Shown in pieces: positions 48,164 through 60,918 of a stretch of 64,000 nucleotides of DNA. Position numbers and translations under genes: made by a program. Below the pieces are notes generated by a model that had not been told where the DNA came from, ran no database searches, and saw only the letters and a program-made list of their open reading frames with translations. Within the stretch, counting starts at the first letter, position 1; each line of letters opens with the position of its first letter. The stretch comes from Diadema setosum. Taxonomy: Eukaryota; Echinodermata; Echinoidea; Diadematoida; Diadematidae. The stretch is from the NCBI GenBank assembly GCA_033980235.1, contig CM067065.1, positions 28,026,655 to 28,090,654 of the forward strand, written 5' to 3'.

Positions 48164-49114
48164 CTGTATCCAGCGAAAAAAAAAAGGGGGTCAAGTTCTA
48201 CTTCTTGCTATTAATTTGGAAATATTAGTAACTGTCACTGCCATTCGTTTTCAACCATCATTATAGTCATCGGAATTTATAACAGAGGGCGTCCCTTTTT
48301 TAGTTCTTCATTTTCCCCGTCTAGTTGGGATACATTTCTCACTTTGTTTCGTTTTTATTTGTCTACTTTTTATTGGGCAAAAGGGACGTCAACATTATTT
48401 TGCTACGGATGAAATCTTATTAGTTGAGATCAAAGAAATGTCTATTTCTATTCGTAGACTCTGGCATTACACAACGTAATCATAACCATTGCAGAGATGC
48501 ACACAGGTAAGCCAAAGAAACAACCATGCTTTGTTTTTTTTTTTTTTTTCCTAAAGAAAGTTTCTCAAATTTACAAGAAATCGCTACAGATTCAGAAATC
48601 AAGTAGCATTACATCTTTCAACTCTGTTCGATCCCTTTGAATCATTTTGACAATTTTTGCTAGTCCCGTCCTGAAACGACATATACTGAACGCTGCACCA
48701 ATGGTATAGCAGCACCGCACGGTGCAGAAAATGTTAGCTCCGAAGAAGCACTTAGAAAAGTTTTCCTATAAGCCTCTACTAGAAGTGAAAAAACAAACAA
48801 ACAAAAAGAAACACTGTATGGGTCTCCGTTTTGTTCCATTTCTTCTCATCCCATTTTATTTTATTTCAATTTGTCCCTTATTCTTACTACAATGCAAATA
48901 CGACCAAGCATGACAAAAGGGAGACCATTAAGTTAATAACTTCAAAGTAGATATTTCGAATGTACTAAAAATACTATATTACATAAAATTGCAGCATTTC
49001 AGTTCATTTCCTGGAGTCGAATCCCATATGGCCTTTCGAAATGTCCACCCAGTAGTACACCAAACAACACGTGTTCCTGCAACCAAAAGACATTGTTTGT
49101 ATGCCAGCACATAC
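48164..49114. other. Intron between main stalk exon and extra lectin exon, gene 3
   Basis: Paralogous to 21660-22432 from about 48326 on; poly-T tracts; nothing coding. Confidence 0.55.
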
Positions 49115-49438
49115 CATTGCCCGTGGTCGATCCCATCTGGGCTGTTGTGGATGTTGCGTCTGTGGTTGTCGGCTGAAATTCCGTCGTCCTTACTTGGGTT
49201 GTTGTGGCTGTGGTTGATGCTGTTGTCGTCGATTGTAACTCTGTTGTACTGCTCTGTGTCGTCTCCATTTGCGGCATGATTAACTCGCAGACTGAGATGA
49301 ATTGATAACTGCAAATAGTATCTGCCCAGCGGTTGGAATAGACATCGCCCCTGATCATACGTAGACATACCAGGTCGGATCCACTTGGGATGACCGTCGG
49401 GTTTGGCCGGTAAAACCCGACAGTCTCATTAAACCAGT
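49115..49438 (-). CDS. C-type lectin domain, C-terminal exon plus Thr stalk, unit B, gene 3
   Basis: A 324 bp phase 1-1 exon completing the unit C lectin domain and adding the Thr-rich stalk. RPN and WAD replace the canonical EPN and WND. Donor AATG|GTATGT. In transcript order it joins the extra lectin exon at 48163 with an Asp codon at the junction. Confidence 0.87.
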
Positions 49439-49688
49439 CTAAATGACGTAGATAAAATGATAAACAAAAATTACTTGCACTGTAATCTATGCAAATATTG
49501 TTTGATATCATATAGATAAAAAGACGCCGTCATAATTATGCATATCACCATCTGAATAATATCAATAAATATAATAATAATAACAACAATAATAATAATA
49601 ATAATGATAACAATAATAATAATAACAATGTCAATCGACAATAAAGAATAAGTATACATATACTTGTATAGGTTATAAGGTAGTATAT

Positions 49689-49940
49689 GAAGACTTTGTT
49701 CGCAAAAACCGATAAGTCCATTTTGAAGATTTTGAAGTACGGTCTCTGTCATAAAGTACAAAACAATACCTTTTCAATGATATATTGGTCAGTACATAAT
49801 ACTAAAGGTACATATTTGACGAATGGTCAAAAGAAGCAAAACATTTTCTTATTATTGTCTTTATTTTTCTTGACCTTTAATCGCAAATATCTCCATTTGG
49901 CAAATATGGACTTATCGGTTTTTGCGAACAAACTCCTCAT
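49689..49940. mobile_element. Palindromic MITE (family M), unit B copy
   Basis: Paralogue of 23001-23253 in the intron between the lectin exons of gene 3. Confidence 0.85.
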
Positions 49941-49990
49941 ATACATGTATATATATATGTATATATATATATACAGTATATGCCAATTTA

Positions 49991-50460
49991 TGAATATAAG
50001 AACGACCCAAGTCCAATTTTTGGCCAAATTCAGTTTGACATGGGAAATTGTAGCTTATGCATCATGATGCATGAACTCATCGTGTGTATAAATGATAAAT
50101 CCTAATCACCCCCGGAAGTGCCTGAAATAAATGAGTTAAATCTTATATGAATGTAAGAATGAAGGACTTGGGTCATTCTTACATTCATATTATAGCGCCC
50201 TCTCTCGTCCTTCTCTCATCTCTATAGCAGAATATCATGTGTATGAATCAAAGAACGACCCAAGTCCATCACACAAAATGGCCTCTCCACAATAAATGTT
50301 AATGTTAATTGTCATAATAATATATGTTCCAATTTGTATATACAATGTTGCCTTCCCATCACAGTTAAATAGAATATTATTGGACAGACAAAAAAGATAT
50401 GAAGTTCTTTTCAGTTTACTCGAAATGGTCTTCCATGGACTTGGGTCGTTCTTATATTCA
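49991..50460. mobile_element. Inverted-repeat element (GACTTGGGTCGTTC family), full copy
   Basis: 470 bp from TGAATATAAGAACGACCC to the inverted GGGTCGTTCTTATATTCA, with internal inverted copies of the same motif. Unit A lacks it at the equivalent site (after 23253). Confidence 0.82.
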
Positions 50461-50464
50461 TATA

Positions 50465-50465
<1 letters not shown>

Positions 50466-50512
<47 letters not shown>

Positions 50513-50514
50513 TA
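50466..50514. repeat. (TA)n microsatellite, unit B
   Basis: Adjoins the right end of the inverted-repeat element 49991-50460. Confidence 0.9.
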
Positions 50515-50813
50515 TCCCATTGGTACGGGTTTATATAGAATGAGATTTTATTTGCAGTATTTGGATGATTAAGAGACCCCTTGGTTTTATTGGAAAACCG
50601 TTTTGTTTATTATTGAGTAAGAAGTAACACACACATTTTGATATGTTTGGATGAAGTTCCCAGAGCCGATGTTTATATATATAATTGGTTGGAAAGTAAA
50701 TACAGCTTGGTTGTGGAGGGGATTTAAATTGTAATACAAGTTGCAATGTTGAGATATAATGCTTAATTTGATACATATTTTGTTTGTTTGTTTGTTTGTG
50801 TATGGCTCAATGT

Positions 50814-51065
50814 GAAGAGTTTGTTTGCAAAAGCCGAAAAGTTAATACTTGCCAAATGGAGATGTTTGCGATTAAAGGTCAAGAAAAATAAAGATAATAA
50901 TAAAAAAAAAGTTGTTGCTTCTTTTAACCATAACTTCAAAAATATACCTTTTTATGTTGTGACCAATATATCATTTAAAAGGTATTATTTTGTACTTTAT
51001 GACAGAGACCGTATTTCAAAATGTTCACAAATGGACTTATCGGTTTTTGCGATCGAACTCTTCAT
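50814..51065. mobile_element. Palindromic MITE (family M) at the unit B/C register point
   Basis: Paralogue of 23573-23821, reversed internal orientation. Confidence 0.85.
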
Positions 51066-52288
51066 ATTACACTCTGACTGTCGTGTAATTATCCCCTTTC
51101 TCTTTTCTTTTTCCCCTTTGTTCTTATTACACAGAGTGGTGGCATAAATTGATTTAGATATTGAAGTGAAAATAAGATAATTTTGGCTATCATTCATTTA
51201 TTTATTGTATTGTATTTTAATAATGTGATGTTTGTATTACTGGTCTGCTCTGATAATGTGTATTTGTATTTTTTACAACTTATTGCATATGTGTACGGGA
51301 ATGCATTACATGAGGGCTTACATGCCTAAGTGCAATAGTAGAAATTACTTTTGTGATCCCTAGCCCATGTATTGCTTCATAGTTAATACTTTGTCAGACG
51401 TAATCAGTGTATTTGTGTTACTGTATCAACTGTGTTATTATGTTATGTTATTGTTAATGTCATTCTCATTTGGCTGAATGAATGATGATAATAATAATAC
51501 TAATAATAACAATAATAATAATATCTACCTGAACTATCATAATTGATGTTCAAATAAGTGATGGATGCATTTCTTTCACTTAATATCATTATTTGTCATG
51601 TTTATTGCATGGATCCACACTAACCTATTTTCCCTACTAGTCCAAACCTTAAAATATCATGTGATATTGAAGGAAGCCAGAAACCATGGAGCAATATGGA
51701 TCAAGTTAAAGCAGCAAGCAGAACATATCAGTGAAAGTTTGAGGAAGATTAAACAATCGATGCAAAAGTAATGAAATTTCATAGTTTGGTGTTTAAACCA
51801 CTAAGAAGACTACCTGAGTTTTTGATATTATGTACAAAGAATATAAAGAAAATACAAAGAAAATTCAATATGTTTTCCCTTTTCTAGCGTAAGGAAAAAA
51901 GCACTTGACTATAACCGCTTTCAGGAAGCAGGGGAATTAAAATACCCATTACGTAATATCATTATATGAGTATGAAGCTGATTAATGTGTAATTTTTAAG
52001 AAAATTGATTTGTTAGAAGCCTCGTTATATATAGTTTTTGTATTATTGTCCACAGAAAGCGTCGAAGTCTCCTTATCCAGTCATTACAACACCAAAACTT
52101 CACCAATTCTCCGATTTTCCTCAAACTTTAGCTGATATTTTCTAAAAATGTTGCTGCTTTCACTCAATTTACATTATTCTTTGGGTTTTGGTTTTCTTTA
52201 ATGTTAGCAGCAACATACATGTGGTACAGCTATCCATTCCACGCATCGGAGAACTTGACAAAATATTGCTGGAAACCTGCGATCTTAC
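51066..52288. other. Lectin intron, gene 3
   Basis: Paralogous to 84-1328. Confidence 0.6.
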
Positions 52289-52606
52289 TCCAAAATCCTG
52301 CTCTATCCGTTTCGCTGTTCCAGTAGGCCTCTGAACCAGGACACGTCCAGCCGCCGTTCACACCTAGTCCACGGCAAGCTAAATAGATGTCATACATGCC
52401 TGGTCCCGGAGCGAAAAGATCGTCAGTGATGAGGACATTGCCGATGAAGTCATTTTCTTCTATCGAAGAGATCTCGAGCATCGCAGCCCCGGGAGCTTCT
52501 GCAGCGCACTGATCGGAGTGAAACTGCCAGTTGCCGCGGGTTCCGTTGGCGGAGATCTTGTAGCAGCTCGTCTGAAACTGGGTCCAACCGGGAGGACAGA
52601 GGCTCG
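52289..52606 (-). CDS. C-type lectin domain, N-terminal exon (CTLD-N), unit C, gene 3
   Basis: A 318 bp phase 1-1 exon with intact cysteines and splice sites, carrying the SETDRAGFW ending also seen in unit D. It pairs with 49438-49115. The intron between them contains the 249 bp palindromic MITE at 50814-51065 and an inverted-repeat element at 49991-50460. Confidence 0.87.
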
Positions 52607-52883
52607 CTGCATGTACAAATGTATAATTTATCTTTTATGTCTTTACACTGCTTTATGAGACGATTTTACCATGGAAATGAAATAGAAAGTCACTTTAGTA
52701 GAAGGATTGGTATTTGGAATCATGTCCATTCACGATCCCAATAGAAGTATGGAGACAAAACCTCTTATATATACTCCTCGTCATTAAATCATTTCCACAT
52801 AAAACTTTTCTGGAAAACAATAACAAAAAACTGTTAAAATGAAGGAACTGCACTTTTTGAACATTACTGAATAGCTTGACAGA

Positions 52884-53340
52884 CATTAGTTTTCTTCAAG
52901 TTCGTTTTGCTAGTCAGCTTATTAAGCCCAGAAGTGGATCCCGAACCGCCCATGGATAGGCAAATGAATAAATAAAATATGCATTAACAAGTATGTAAAT
53001 ACATAAAGAGATGAATAAATTACTAAGTGAATAAAATAAAATTAATAAATATATGGGAAGAGACATACAATACAGCTTATCTAAAAAAAAAAAAAAAAAC
53101 AGCAGTGGCGGATCGGGGGTGAGGCGTGCACTGGGGGCTGACCCCATTAGTTTTCTTCAAGTTCGTTTTGCTAGTCAGCTTAATAAGCCCAGAAGTGGAT
53201 CCCGAACCGCCCATGGATAGGCAGATGATGCATTAACAAGTATGTAAATACATAAAGAGATGAATAAATTACTAAGTGAATAAAATAAAATTAATAAATA
53301 TATGGAAAGAGACATACAATACAGCTTATCTACGCTCTGT
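52884..53340. repeat. Direct duplication, ~261 bp period, with transposon-like end
   Basis: TTAGTTTTCTTCAAGTTCG... is repeated 261 bases later; the second copy has lost a short stretch. Between them lies CAGTGGCGGATCGGGGG, resembling the end of a common invertebrate transposon. A related end occurs near 63,640 in unit D. Units A and B lack this block. Confidence 0.7.
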
Positions 53341-53824
53341 GATAGACGTATCATCCTTCTTTTATTGTTATGTTTATTATAGATGAATGACTGACTAATT
53401 AGACTTCTAAATGGGATGCCTTGTTATCATTAAGACTTGAATAAAGTATTGTATCTCAACAGGGCAGTTCAATATAAAAGACAGTATTTTTTTTCAAATT
53501 TACTATGTATGTAATATTACCATGACATGACATTATACATTGTTCTTTTAGCATGCTTAGATGAACGCGTCTCCATTGTTACGTCATTCTGCTTGGAGGT
53601 CACCGAACTTCCTGGTACTTTAAAATGTTATGAGTTTGATATCTGTCTTAATACGGGGTTCACTGCACTGGAACAATAAAGACATTCAATACCCTGGAAA
53701 ATCTTTTGGACCTACCTGCACTTACGAATGCTATAAAAAACTATATTGATGTGTATTACAGACAGAGACAATTCCCTGAGTACAACAGCAACAAAGTACA
53801 ACTTGTCCTGGTCAACTTCTTAAT
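53341..53824. other. Intron sequence, unit C
   Basis: Paralogous to about 2130-2540; nothing recognised. Confidence 0.55.
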
Positions 53825-53962
53825 TGTGACCGTGCATCACAAAACCAATCAATTCGCACTCTTTGATTTTACATGAGATCTCAAAAATTGTGAAATGGGT
53901 TGACACAGTTAATTCTAAGCTTTCATTGTTTTTTTAAAAGCTGCTCTTTGTTTACAGTATTC

Positions 53963-54620
53963 TTAACCCTAACTAAGCCGGGGGGGGGGGGGCGCCTCGG
54001 AGCCCCCCCCCCCCCCCCCCCCTCGATGTTCCACGCGATGTATCGCAATTGCAAAAAGCTATCGCCGCGACATTTCATGACTTTTTTTTTTTTCGAGTCT
54101 CCCGCATCTTTTGACACCAAATTTGCGACGCCCGGGCGCGCGGTTCCGAAGTTACGCATAAATATGTAACATGCATGTCAGACCAAAAATTGCTCAAAAA
54201 CGTTAATTCGTGTACAATTTTAATGCAAACTGTGCTTACAGGCAAATTTCATAAAAGCATGATTATTTGGTGTTTAATTGATTAAAATCAATGAATAACA
54301 TATTTTCTTGTTCAGAGCGATGTCGCGGACAAATTTCATCGAAGAAACAATGAAAAACATAAAGTCGAAAAAACAAGGAAATACATAAGAAATTCCAAAA
54401 AACAATAAAATACTGAAGAGTTTTTTCTGATTTCACAATTTTTCATTACATTTGCTAAGGACACTAAAAAGGATATTTACACACAAAAAATGTGCCTGTT
54501 TTGACCTTTATTTTGTGAATTATACCAAATAGTCTGATTAATTTAGCATAAATGATGATTTCTTGAAAAAATAACTTCATGGTATTTTAGATTACATCAT
54601 AGGCAATGTGTGTGCCAATT
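53963..54620. mobile_element. piggyBac-like element, right end deleted, unit C
   Basis: The left TTAA and CCCTAACTAAGCCGG are intact. The right terminus, together with the adjacent start of the host repeat, is lost in a deletion near 54,620. Confidence 0.75.
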
Positions 54621-54949
54621 TTTTGAATGAGAAAGTGTGTTTTCAGCCATTTTTGTCCTTTTTTTTTTGGTAAAAGTAAAATCAGGGAGGTCCCTGTTCA
54701 TTTCTTGAAAATCCTTAGCACACTCTTCACTTTTAGCTTTGACAACTTTTGACAGGATAATGCTACTGCTTTGAAAGCTTGGATTAATCACGGACCAAAT
54801 ATGTTAATAGACCGTGCTTAATATCAGCTTGATCTGATCATACCTTCATTGTTGTTGATGCGGTAGTTTTCATCTTGTTTTTGTCCCATTCATCGCACAG
54901 CTAACACGGCTTGGTAAAGATTAAGCGCTTGCTTAGACCCCGTACTCTA

Positions 54950-55025
54950 GAGCATACACTCTGAAAAGAGTGTATGCTCTTTTCAAGACTCTTGAAAAGT
55001 TCACACTTTTCAAGAGTGTATGCTT
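54950..55025. repeat. Fold-back cluster of inverted repeats
   Basis: AGCATACACTCT, GAAA, AGAGTGTATGCT forms a 12 bp hairpin, followed by inverted copies of CTTTTCAAGA and of TTCACACTTTTCAAGAG. Units A and B have only the single copy of the last motif. Confidence 0.75.
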
Positions 55026-55118
55026 TCTTTCCAATCCTTCGATAGGTAAAGAGAGTCCATTTGATCTGAGTTATATATCATTTTAAATCTTATAGTCTGC
55101 TCTTTTAGGATCTGTCCT

Positions 55119-55699
55119 TAATTAACTAAACATTCGTTTATTGTGATTTGTTGCTGGTTTTATGATGCAATATCACAATTGATCCTCTGTAGTCCAGAGT
55201 GCTTTGAGTTGCGGAAAGCATATCTGTGAATAGTAATCCTCCTTTTGATTCTATTCCTCTCTACTTGCCTCTGGCTAGTTCATGCTAGAATGGCGTTTTG
55301 TATTCAGGTATAAGAACATGAAGAACAACGCTTAAAGAAAGAAGAAAAAAGGCGATATATAAGGAAATAAATAGCAGATAATAATATTGCTCCTGGCAGA
55401 CACTTTTCGATACAGGAAACCTGTTCTTTGTGTGTGTTCTTTTTTTTATTGTGACGTCAGGTGAGTCCACAGATAACTTTATTCATAGCTGACATTAGTT
55501 GTGAAGATACAAGGACTCATTTTGTATAGATTTGAATGGATGATAAACATAGTATGGGATTTTATTGTTGAATCCGACTGAATTTGTTATGGATTGACCA
55601 GAGTACATTCATCTTAAGAATGAATTTATGAGATATCTTGTCAATCATAAGAAAAAAAAAATACTTTAGGAAACACATTTCATGCTTGCAAAATCAAAG
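55119..55699. other. Intron insert found only in unit C
   Basis: About 580 bp without similarity to units A or B; nothing recognised. Confidence 0.5.
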
Positions 55700-55985
55700 G
55701 GTGTGTACAGTTCTGGTTCGGGTGAGCATTTAGCTTTTAACGTTTTACGAGATGTTCAGAAACCACTCTATTGCATGTCAAAGAGCATGCAATTCTAAAG
55801 GCTATCAAAAGTTTATTTGATAAAAATCTGTTTTGAAATGGCTGAGATATCCAAAAACAAGGTGAAACAAAGAAATCCTAATAAAAGGCGTGGCCTGTCG
55901 CCTTTTATCATTACTTTTTTTTTTGGATATGTCAGCCATTTGAAACCCGATTTTCATCAAATTAATAAACGTTGAATCCTTCTTA
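55700..55985. mobile_element. Fragment of the AGGGAT TTAA MITE family, unit C
   Basis: Shares GAGATGTTCAGAAACC, TTGAAATGGCTGAGATAT and ATTTTCATCAAAT with the full copy at 47358-47747; both termini are missing. Confidence 0.65.
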
Positions 55986-55987
55986 AA

Positions 55988-56259
55988 ATTACTTGGGTCG
56001 TTCTTTGATTCACTGATATGCATGATATTCTGCTCTAGAGATGAGAGAAGCATGATAGAGGGCGCTATAATATGAATGTAAGAATGAGCCAAGTCCTTCA
56101 TTCTTACATTAATATAAGATTTAACTCATTCATTTCAGGCACTTCCGGGGGTAATTAGGATTTATCATTTATACAAAAGGTGAGTCCATGCATAAGCTAC
56201 AATTTCCCATGTCAAACTGAAATAGGCCAAAAATTGGACATGGGTCGTTCTTATATTCA
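55988..56259. mobile_element. GACTTGGGTCGTTC family, longer fragment, unit C
   Basis: Keeps the inner part lost in units A and B (GAGGGCGCTATAATATGA, CACTTCCGGGGG) and the right terminus. Confidence 0.75.
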
Positions 56260-56353
56260 GGTCTTCATTGTGTTTTCAAGTTGTCCCGTATAAATAGCAA
56301 CAGCGCGCTTAGAAACATCGTTAAAAATCGCCATATCAATGCAATAATTACTG

Positions 56354-56391
<38 letters not shown>

Positions 56392-56602
56392 GGTATTAGT
56401 AATATTATTGTTACCATTATTATTATTATCATTATATTTTCTCATTACTGTATGGCAAAGCTTACGAAATTCAGAAATTAAGAAACCATTCACAAACAAG
56501 GGAACAAAGGAGAGATTTAGAAGAAAACAAAAAGAACAAACAAAACAGTATCAACAAAAACCAAGAACCCATGACAAAAAAAAAAGGGGGGGGGGAACTC
56601 GC

Positions 56603-56887
56603 CTTGAGAAGCACTTGGACTGTTACAACTAACGCTAGGCGGGCCTACTGGGCAAAGCTCCCAACGAAGGCTTGGGTCCGTTGTATAGCACCATGCCGAT
56701 GACGCTGAGTCTGGATTCCTGCAGTAGTTGTGCTCGCCGAGACCTGCGTTCGGATAATTGTCTGGTGTTCTCGCGTGAGTATGCGGAGACTGCTCAGTCC
56801 ACATCTGGCAGGGGATGCCACTCAGCGTTTGATTGATAACGCCGCGGTAGTCGGCGGCGTCATCCAGCACATAGCATTCGCTGGGTG
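56603..56887 (-). CDS. Kringle domain exon, unit C, gene 3
   Basis: A 285 bp phase 1-1 exon, third copy of the kringle, with all six cysteines. Differences include Lys to Arg and Glu to Asp in the HARTPDNYPNAG segment. Acceptor TTTGTCAG; the GC-type donor CAAG|GCGAGT is conserved here too. In gene 3 it lies between two lectin domains rather than after an EGF. Confidence 0.88.
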
Positions 56888-58222
56888 CTGACAAACGTGA
56901 TCCGAATTCCAAAAATAGGCAGACAAACAAACAGACAGACAAACAAACATACATTAGTGGCATCCAATGCTTAAGGAAAGGATATAAATATGTTTATGAA
57001 AACTTTGAGCCAAAATGTCAACATTAAATGTTGACAAGCACAAGTTGACAAGCAATAAAATTTTTATTATGAAAATAGTTGAATATTGAATGACATACTA
57101 GAACATTATATTGGAGAGAAACCTTTCGAACCCATTGACTTGCAATAGCTTCACTTCCCAATTCAGTATAAAAGCGTTTTGTTAAAAAAAAATATATATA
57201 TATTGTAGAAAATCTGGCCTAAGAACATATCATGTAAAAAAATACGTACATTACCACATGAGGAACATTGTCTATGGGTATGAAAATAAAATTACCACAA
57301 CAAAAGGATCCTAAAGTCGCTGACGGCTGAGGCGACAAAATCGAGTAAGAAGTCACATTATCAAAATCGGTCAAAACAATCGGATTTCTGTGTTTGGTAT
57401 GATTTTTTAGTCTAATGTTTTGTCTATCATCTGCCGAAATATCGAAGCTAAATGATCAAATAAAAGGCAAGAAATTAGCGTTTTGTTTGCCATGATTTTC
57501 CAACATTCAACGTTACAGAAACGTGTCCGAAGATTTGGATTTAGCGCCACAACTAGACTCCACCCCTAGCAACGAGGGAGTGATCTTATTGATCAGTGCG
57601 TGGCGTCCTGATTATTGATTGGTCGTGCATAGACCGCTGGCGCTGAGCTTGAATGAACGTCATGGAGGTCTCTACTAGCATACCTTCTATTTTCAAGCGG
57701 TGAAAACTGTCTCGCCTCCCCTTGATCATGTTAGCGTCGAAAGAAAAACTTTCAAGAGTTTTTTTCTCCAAACACTGATTTCCTCAACCACTTGACATGC
57801 GCTAAAAACAATCATCGATATCTCCACAACCGAGTACTTTTATTAGTTGCGGTATGTATGAAATTAAAGAAGAAGAGTAAGGGAACAATATCATGTCATT
57901 TTCAGAAAGTTTTCCTCCCCGACTTTTGGATGCTGTAGCGGGTCTCGGGGCCTTACACCTGTTCATGTGAATAGAAACGAGGGTGAGAGAGAAGGAGAAA
58001 GGACTTCTCTTACGAAGATGTATGAAGAGTTGGACTAAAACATAAATGCTCATGTTTTGTCTTCAAGTACTGCCATCTGCTTACTGTTTGTTAACATGTC
58101 TATTACCGGGGAGGCAAAATGGAATAACTCTTTTCAATAACAATGGATGTAAAAGTGACAATGCTGTATCTTTGATAATTAGACGTTAAAAAAGATATCC
58201 ACCCAAAATATTAACACTAATA

Positions 58223-58225
<3 letters not shown>
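56888..58225. other. Intron upstream of kringle, unit C
   Basis: Paralogous to 4667-5990; the family M MITE found there in units A and B is absent here. Confidence 0.6.
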
Positions 58226-58270
<45 letters not shown>

Positions 58271-58302
58271 GTGCGTGTGTGTGGTGTGTGTGTGTTTGTG
58301 TG

Positions 58303-58345
58303 TGACCCTGCACCACAAAACCAACAAAAAGTCGACAGTTATGAG
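58303..58345. mobile_element. Repeat family X, left terminus only, unit C
   Basis: GACCCTGCACCACAAAACC... matches the start of 6342-7029 for about 43 bases, then homology stops. It marks the left edge of the unique region. Confidence 0.75.
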
Positions 58346-59537
58346 TCCTACATGATATCTTTTAGGTTGAAACTAACTTAATGGCCACGAAAAATCATAT
58401 CAGAGAAAATAATGGCAGAAGAAAAAAACTGACAACCTTTCTAGTGTAAATTTCCTCGAAAACAGGTGGCCAAAAAAAAAAAAAAAATGCGCGCACTGTA
58501 AATATTTCAGGTTATAAGCAGTCTGTAAACCGACCGAACGGCATAATTCTATTAAAATGTCGCCTTATCTTGGCTTATTTAACAGTAAAAAAAAAACACA
58601 CACACACACACGTTGAACAGTATTGGTGTATTACACATTAATGTTAACACTAAAACAAAACAAAGGGGTTATTCGTCGCTTCATACTTACAATCGAATCA
58701 CGTGTCAAAAAAATAATGATAATATAAAAAAGGTCCCGAATGCTGAAGAAAATATCGCTTTCCTAGATGCCTCTGCAACAAGCTGATGTTTCTAGTGTAA
58801 GAGCTATACCTACCCAATTACACAACAGTAGGCCTACATAATATCATGGCAACATAAATTTGAAACTTCTTTCGATCTCACACTCATAAAATCTGCGTAC
58901 CACTGCGTGTGAAAATTAGAATGAACATCACGGACATATCAACTGAGAAGTTCCTCTAGATACTTCTTCCCGACTTGGCGATCATCATACAGTAAAAGAC
59001 GTGACTATTAATTTATTTGTATCGAATGTAAACTGTTTACTGTAAACGAAAAACACTATACGGAGTGCCTCCTCCGTTTATTGTCTTTGCCGTAACCATG
59101 GAGCTACTACGAAACCAAACAAGAAGCACGCATGGACGGCGCGTTTCATTGAACTTGATAACCACGTGTTTCGCACTTCGGCACATATTGCACTGCACGA
59201 AACGTAGCGATTTCCGTACTTGTGGCGGACTTACTGACTTTCGTCAAGGAATGAAAATGGAATACATTAAGAAAAATATTATGATATTAAAATACCGACA
59301 TCATGAAAATGTTTGGAAACAACGAATGATTATGGAGTATAGAAATGAAAATACCAAACAAAGATTTTCATTCGCTCATACGGAAGCTCTCCAGAAGAGA
59401 TGAAAGCATCTCCCCTCGTATGGCAGTAAAAGTTTCCCCAACAAGCTGAGGTTAGTGAGGTATACACCAGGGCTCGACACTAACGGTGGCTCGGTGGACC
59501 GGGGCCACCAAAAACGCACGTCGGGCCACCCAAAAAA
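58346..59537. other. Unique spacer unlike units A and B
   Basis: No similarity to the rest of the window. It holds poly-A runs, a short (CA)n and a 112-codon plus-strand frame (59065-59403) with no recognised domain. It is part of the 2.6 kb that replaces the EGF1 to EGF2 stretch of unit C. Confidence 0.6.
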
Positions 59538-60060
59538 GTCGGATGTTTGCCTTTACTTTTGGAAATGGACAGTCGACTCCGTATAAGATGCTAAAAAAAA
59601 TGTCAGATGTTGTTTTTATTTTTGGAAATGAATAACGGTAATATTCGACTTCCTACGATACTAAAATAAATGTCGGATGTTTGCTTATACCAAGGATGCT
59701 TGTACTTTTGGATTTGAATAACGGTAAGATTCAGCTCCGTACGGTGCTAAAATTAATGTCCGGAAATTTGATTTTGCGTTCAGAAATGAATAACAGTAAT
59801 ATTCGACTCCGTACGGTGATTAAATAAATATCGCATGTTTGCTTTGACGTTCGGAAATGACTACTAATGCTATACAACTCCGTACGATGATAAAATAAAT
59901 GCCGGATATTTGCTTATGCGTTCGAAAGTAAATAGCAATAACATTCAGCTCTGAAAGATGTTAATATAAGTGTCGGAAATTTGCTTTGACTTTCGGAAAT
60001 GAATAACAATGATATTTAACTCCGTACGATGATAAAATAAATTTCGGATGTTTTCTTTCA
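59538..60060. repeat. Diverged minisatellite, ~71 bp period, about 8 copies
   Basis: Copies of a unit containing TAAAATAAATGTCGGATG, TTTGCTTTGACTTTCGGA and ACTCCGTACGATG recur at about 59541, 59605, 59675, 59761, 59833, 59904, 59975 and 60046. Confidence 0.82.
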
Positions 60061-60244
60061 AGCTCTGGACTTGTGGAAAGATAATAATTTACGTTCTTCA
60101 CTTTTTTTTCATGATTCATTCAAGAATTTCGGGAGTCTGATAGCCATCGGATCTCGTTACGATGTTTTTGTATCGGATATTGTTTACAGACAAATATGGC
60201 AAACATGAGAGCAAGGCTTCATAAAGAATGAATTACCCTGGTGG

Positions 60245-60870
60245 CAATCATTGAACGACAATCAATTCCAATTCAATGGGCAATCGTCGGGACCACTCGC
60301 GATGTTAGAAAAAATAAACACCTCAGCATCGAGCAATTTCTATCATTGAATGAGCAATCGTCGGGACGATGTGCGACGTTTCAAACTCATACCAAACGGT
60401 GATTTAAGTTCAATGGGCAAGCCTAGGGACGATGCGCGACGCTTTAACAATTATTAATCGCGTCTCTGACCAGTGATTCAAGTTGAATGGACAATCGTCG
60501 GGAGTGCGACGTTTGAACAATTATGGATTAACAAACTCGCCACGGAACGGTGATTAAAATTCAATGGTCAATCGTCGGGACGATGAGCGACGCGAAACCA
60601 TCACCAAAACCTTTAGAAAACGGTTAGTCAAGTTGAATACGCAGTCGTCGGGGACGATGTTCGACGTTTGAACAATCACTGAAACGCTTCGCCGATCGAC
60701 AAAAGACCTCCTTAATTGATTAGTCGCGACGAAAAGAGACGACTTCGTTCCGACTCGTCGGAACCATCTTTTGTTGATATTTATAATGAGCCAAAAAGAG
60801 CGCAGTAATGAGCACATGAGGCCCAAAATTTGGATCGTCGGGGACAATTGGCGACGATCTTTTGTCTCAT
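60245..60870. repeat. Second diverged tandem array, ~62-80 bp period, 6-8 copies
   Basis: GGGCAATCGTCGGGACGATG followed by GCGACGTTTGAACAAT recurs near 60290, 60356, 60418, 60489, 60569 and 60641, with weaker copies to about 60,860. CpG-rich compared with surroundings. Confidence 0.78.
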
Positions 60871-60911
60871 ATCGTCGCGACGAAGATATCTCCCTAACAG
60901 TTTTTCTGTTG

Positions 60912-60918
<7 letters not shown>

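Larger units (their letters stand above)
53825..55118. mobile_element. Repeat family X, rearranged, unit C
   Basis: Starts GTGACCGTGCATCACAAAAC and carries the truncated nested TTAA element, a deletion near 54,620 and a fold-back insertion at 54950-55025. Confidence 0.7.

Noticed and set aside
59065..59403. 112-codon plus-strand frame in the unique region
   Set aside because: No domain, no paralogue for comparison, and composition like the surrounding non-coding sequence.
59538..60870. CRISPR-like array
   Set aside because: Repeats are diverged tandem units with no unique spacers, in a eukaryotic genome.
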